IMG/VR virus record: IMGVR_UViG_3300025407_000020
Span: 1-64,000 of that record
Length of the DNA stretch: 64,000 nucleotides
Source of the DNA: a virus
Reading direction: 5' to 3' (one strand)
In this document: positions 61,896 through 64,000 of the stretch, one piece after another
Numbering within the stretch: the stretch's first letter is position 1
Layout: each line of letters begins with the position of its first letter
Notes under the pieces: model-generated
The model's database searches: none
What the model was told of the DNA's origin: nothing
The model's input: the letters and a program-made list of their open reading frames with translations, nothing else
Made by a program: the position numbers and the translations under genes

Positions 61896-62249
61896 CTATT
61901 TTACTAATGTTTGGACCATCTTTATTTTGTGGTCAAGGTTCTTTTTCTGTTCCACAAGATCAGCGATGGTAGGGTTAGACTTAGCCAGCCTTTCAAGTTC
62001 TGCTTCTTCATATTGCTTCTTGATAGCCCAAGAAAGTGCAGATTCAGCATCAGGAGTTAGACCAACACTAGCATGGCTAGTGTTAATCTGCATCCAGGTA
62101 TAACCATCATAGACTTCCATAGATTGAGTGCTGGCGTTCCATCTAATGTTTCCAGCGCCCAGTCCTGAACTGTTGTTAATATATGTGGTCGCAGGCATTC
62201 CACCGTTGACCATCATATATCTACCAGAACCGTTGATAGTCTTAAGCAT
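61896..62249 (-). CDS. Virion-like protein with coiled-coil C-terminus
   Basis: 117 residues: MLKTINGSGRYMMVNGGMPA, GLGAGNIRWNASTQSMEVYD, GYTWMQINTS, then a helical end with EEAELERLAKSNP. The GxxRWNxxxxxxEVYDGxxW motif is found in many phage structural proteins. It ends by TAATG-like overlap with the clamp gene. Confidence 0.65.
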   Translation of the reverse strand: MLKTINGSGRYMMVNGGMPATTYINNSSGLGAGNIRWNASTQSMEVYDGYTWMQINTSHASVGLTPDAESALSWAIKKQYEEAELERLAKSNPTIADLVEQKKNLDHKIKMVQTLVK

Positions 62250-62983
62250 TACTTAGCCTGTGCGGGAAGCAAATAAGTCCAAGTAGCGAAACCGCTATCA
62301 ACAACGATTTCAGCAGCGCCTGCATCAGCGAAGCGAACAGTCTTCTCACCCGGAAGATCCATGATTGCGAGAAAGACCTTGACAGGCCAGTTCCAAGGCT
62401 TGTTCAACGTACCACTTACACTCGGCTGGAAGACAAAGTTGCCTGAGTGAGTTGAGGGATCACCAAAGTAAATCTTAAGATCACCATTGTCAGTCTTAGT
62501 AGTGAAAGTGATTTCTTCGCTGTTAGCCTGAGCCTGCTTCTTAAGACGCTGAATACCATCAACAGTAGGAGTAAACTCTACGTCCCAAGTAGTACCACGA
62601 AACGAAACAGTCTTAACCTTGTCTTCAACAATGTTCTTAGCCATCAAGCGATAGTCGTTAACGAAGTCGCCCGTTGCAGTTTCAAAGTGAATAGCACTTG
62701 GAATCTGAGTTCCATCAACGTCCTTAGTAGTGACGTTGATGATAGCCTTATCATCGTACAAGTCATCAAAGCTAAGAATAGTCTTGAGCTTAGTCAAGTT
62801 AGGCATACCGAATACGCCCTTAAATTGAGAAATCGGAGCGTTAAGAACGCCAGTAACGACAACTGAGCGATCATCAGCATAAGCAGAAACCTTAGTTTCA
62901 GTATCAGTGCCATCAATCTTTACGAGGTCAACAACACCCAAACCCTGAGTGTGCTGAATTAAGTCCAATAGGTAGTCTTTCAT
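62249..62983 (-). CDS. 45: Sliding clamp (T4 gp45-like)
   Basis: Start MKDYLLDLIQHTQGLGVVDL at 62983, after AAAGGAAAAACA; the longer frame overlaps the upstream gene. The 244 residues compare to T4 gp45 (228) and fit its two-domain form: SQFKGVFGMPNLTKLKTILS, IHFETATGDFVNDYRLMAKN and KVFLAIMDLPGEKTVRFADA. It is the processivity factor for the polymerase next to it and, in T4, the activator of late transcription. Confidence 0.88.
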   Translation of the reverse strand: MKDYLLDLIQHTQGLGVVDLVKIDGTDTETKVSAYADDRSVVVTGVLNAPISQFKGVFGMPNLTKLKTILSFDDLYDDKAIINVTTKDVDGTQIPSAIHFETATGDFVNDYRLMAKNIVEDKVKTVSFRGTTWDVEFTPTVDGIQRLKKQAQANSEEITFTTKTDNGDLKIYFGDPSTHSGNFVFQPSVSGTLNKPWNWPVKVFLAIMDLPGEKTVRFADAGAAEIVVDSGFATWTYLLPAQAK

Positions 62984-62993
62984 TGTTTTTCCT

Positions 62994-63188
62994 TTATAAA
63001 CTTGCAATAATTTCGGCGCGTCGGGCCCGACGCTTCCGGTCAGCCTCAGTTTCTGCGATGCGTTCCGCCATTTCAGCCTTGCTAACGTAATAGCTACGCA
63101 TATCTAAATGACGCATAATCTCATCTAGGTCACTGCGAAGACACGCAATCTTTTCTTCGGTGTCGAACTTTTCAAAATCAATATTCAT
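62994..63188 (-). CDS. Small coiled-coil protein
   Basis: 64 residues: MNIDFEKFDTEEKIACLRSD, LDEIMRHLDMRSYYVSKAEM and a basic end ADRKRRARRAEIIASL. It lies between clamp and polymerase genes. Function unknown. Confidence 0.55.
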   Translation of the reverse strand: MNIDFEKFDTEEKIACLRSDLDEIMRHLDMRSYYVSKAEMAERIAETEADRKRRARRAEIIASL

Positions 63189-63226
63189 GTTTCATCCTTT
63201 ATGATATTTAGGTTTGTATTGTGTGT

Positions 63227-63255
63227 ATTATAGTGGAATACTTTGCAAAAGTCAA
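63227..63255 (-). promoter_or_regulatory. Sigma-70 promoter (TTGACT-17-TATAAT)
   Basis: Perfect -10 and one mismatch in the -35, 38 nt before the coiled-coil gene with AAAGGA. It should drive the clamp and dpdA. Confidence 0.75.
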
Positions 63256-63263
63256 TTAGTTGT

Positions 63264-64000
63264 TTATCCGAAACTAAACAAGTCATCAAATGTGCTATTA
63301 GTATTGGTATCGCTGCGAATGTCCCAGTCAAGAACGCCTAGCAAGTTGTCAATCTTCTCGTCAACTAGCTTGCGTTCCATGTCAAGATCATCAAAGGGAA
63401 GATCAAGGAACCATTGCGGAAGACGAAGTTCATCTGTTGGATATGCCACATTAGTAAAGCCCAGTGGATTATCCTTCAATGAGCAAACGATAACCTTCAT
63501 GCCGTCTACAATCTTTTGACTATACTGGTCACCGTTCATCTTACGTAAATAGTTGTAGTTAATAGCTGCTCTTGCATGACCAACCGCACACTTACCAGTC
63601 TTTTCAAACTTGATAGTGTGATTAGTTAGATTGTTGACACTCTTAGGAGAACCCTTAGTCCAACTATCTTGCTCACTCAGCCACTTCTTGAATTCACGAA
63701 TTTTAGCTACAACTTCCTCTCTAGTAGAACCACCTAGTACCATCTTAAGAACTTCCATTAGGAATTCTTGAACATACTTGGGAGTATCTGCTCTTTTAAG
63801 ATCAAGACCCATAGCCTTGATCTTACCCATCTTGCCGTCAATATCTTGACGCTTGCCTTCTAAGTCAAAGATGTTGATTGCATACCGCTTCTTAGTGATA
63901 AAGAGGGTGCGATCACCGATAAGTTCACGCCCAGCTTTAATCACTTCGCCGTTCTTACGAGGGCAGTGAAATGCACGTTCCATGAAAGCAGGGAAGCTAG
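63264..64000 (-). CDS. 43: DNA polymerase, gp43-type family B, C-terminal part
   Basis: The frame is open to the right edge, so the N-terminal part lies outside. About 245 residues are seen. ITKKRYAINIFDLEGKRQD is the thumb-region motif KKRYAxNVxDxEG of T4 gp43, then IKAMGLDLKRADTPKYVQEF, a GHARAAINYNYLR segment, and the C-terminal clamp-binding tail NTNSTFDDLFSFG (RB69: SLFDMFDF). It copies the phage genome with the clamp encoded next to it. Confidence 0.93.
   Translation of the reverse strand, partial: SFPAFMERAFHCPRKNGEVIKAGRELIGDRTLFITKKRYAINIFDLEGKRQDIDGKMGKIKAMGLDLKRADTPKYVQEFLMEVLKMVLGGSTREEVVAKIREFKKWLSEQDSWTKGSPKSVNNLTNHTIKFEKTGKCAVGHARAAINYNYLRKMNGDQYSQKIVDGMKVIVCSLKDNPLGFTNVAYPTDELRLPQWFLDLPFDDLDMERKLVDEKIDNLLGVLDWDIRSDTNTNSTFDDLFSFG

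Noticed and set aside
1-64000. tRNA genes, CRISPR arrays, insertion sequences, integrase or attachment sites
   Set aside because: No cloverleaf with CCA-type end, no regular spacer repeats, and no transposase or integrase motifs were seen on either strand. A covariance-model scan would be needed to exclude a tRNA fully.

Overview
The window is a 64-kb piece of a tailed-phage genome of the T4-like (myovirus) type. The evidence is the C-terminal part of a T4 gp43-type DNA polymerase at the right edge, a gp45-type sliding clamp beside it, a T4 RNase H/FEN exonuclease, an ATP-dependent ligase, late promoters of the form (G/T/C/A)ATAAATA, homing endonucleases between core genes, and very dense, overlapping small genes. 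The virion genes at the left end resemble those of uncultured aquatic phages. A plcP-agt pair and a phasin-like protein point to a host in or near the Alphaproteobacteria, but no host is proven. No tRNA, rRNA, CRISPR array or integrase was seen.

Layout. Almost everything is on the minus strand. Positions 1-10.5 kb are late or virion genes: two long fibre-like proteins, a kinase-like protein, an acetyltransferase, a superoxide dismutase, a complete translation factor IF-1, structural or acidic proteins and a HAD nucleotidase. On the plus strand at 10.5-12.4 kb lies a compact plcP, 43-codon ORF and agt operon, which in bacteria replaces phospholipids with glycolipids. From 12.4 to 28 kb there are small early genes: a dCMP deaminase, phosphoesterase, GT32 glycosyltransferase, L7/L12-like protein, a tandem array of translationally coupled paralogues whose conserved C-terminus LRWS is encoded by the ribosome-binding seam itself, then an island of small membrane or secreted proteins and a toprim protein. 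The block at 28-34.5 kb holds ClpP, ClpS, Hsp20 and ClpX, interleaved with a GIY-YIG nuclease, a large virion-like protein and a degenerate phosphoesterase. From 36 to 50 kb there are ligase, small proteins, a RelE-like protein, FEN exonuclease, ParB-like protein and UV endonuclease. From 50 to 64 kb there is a DNA-modification and replication block: glycosyltransferases, QueE, QueD, FolE, a second PTPS-like protein, DpdA, sliding clamp and DNA polymerase.

How it works together. FolE, QueD and QueE make 7-carboxy-7-deazaguanine and DpdA should put a 7-deazaguanine base into DNA. DpdA and one glycosyltransferase carry short segments resembling the clamp-binding C-terminus of the phage polymerase, so modification may be tethered to replication. 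ClpXP, ClpS, Hsp20, IF-1 and the L7/L12-like protein would remodel host proteolysis and translation. PlcP and Agt would remodel host membrane lipids and release phosphate.

Regulation. Sixteen minus-strand promoters match TTGACA-N16/17-TATAAT well, so early genes probably use host sigma-70 RNA polymerase. Late boxes precede virion, putative injected and homing-endonuclease genes. In several cases the -10 element or late box lies only 4-7 nt from the ATG, which predicts leaderless mRNAs. Several homing endonuclease genes have late boxes inside inverted repeats that could hide the ribosome-binding site in read-through transcripts.
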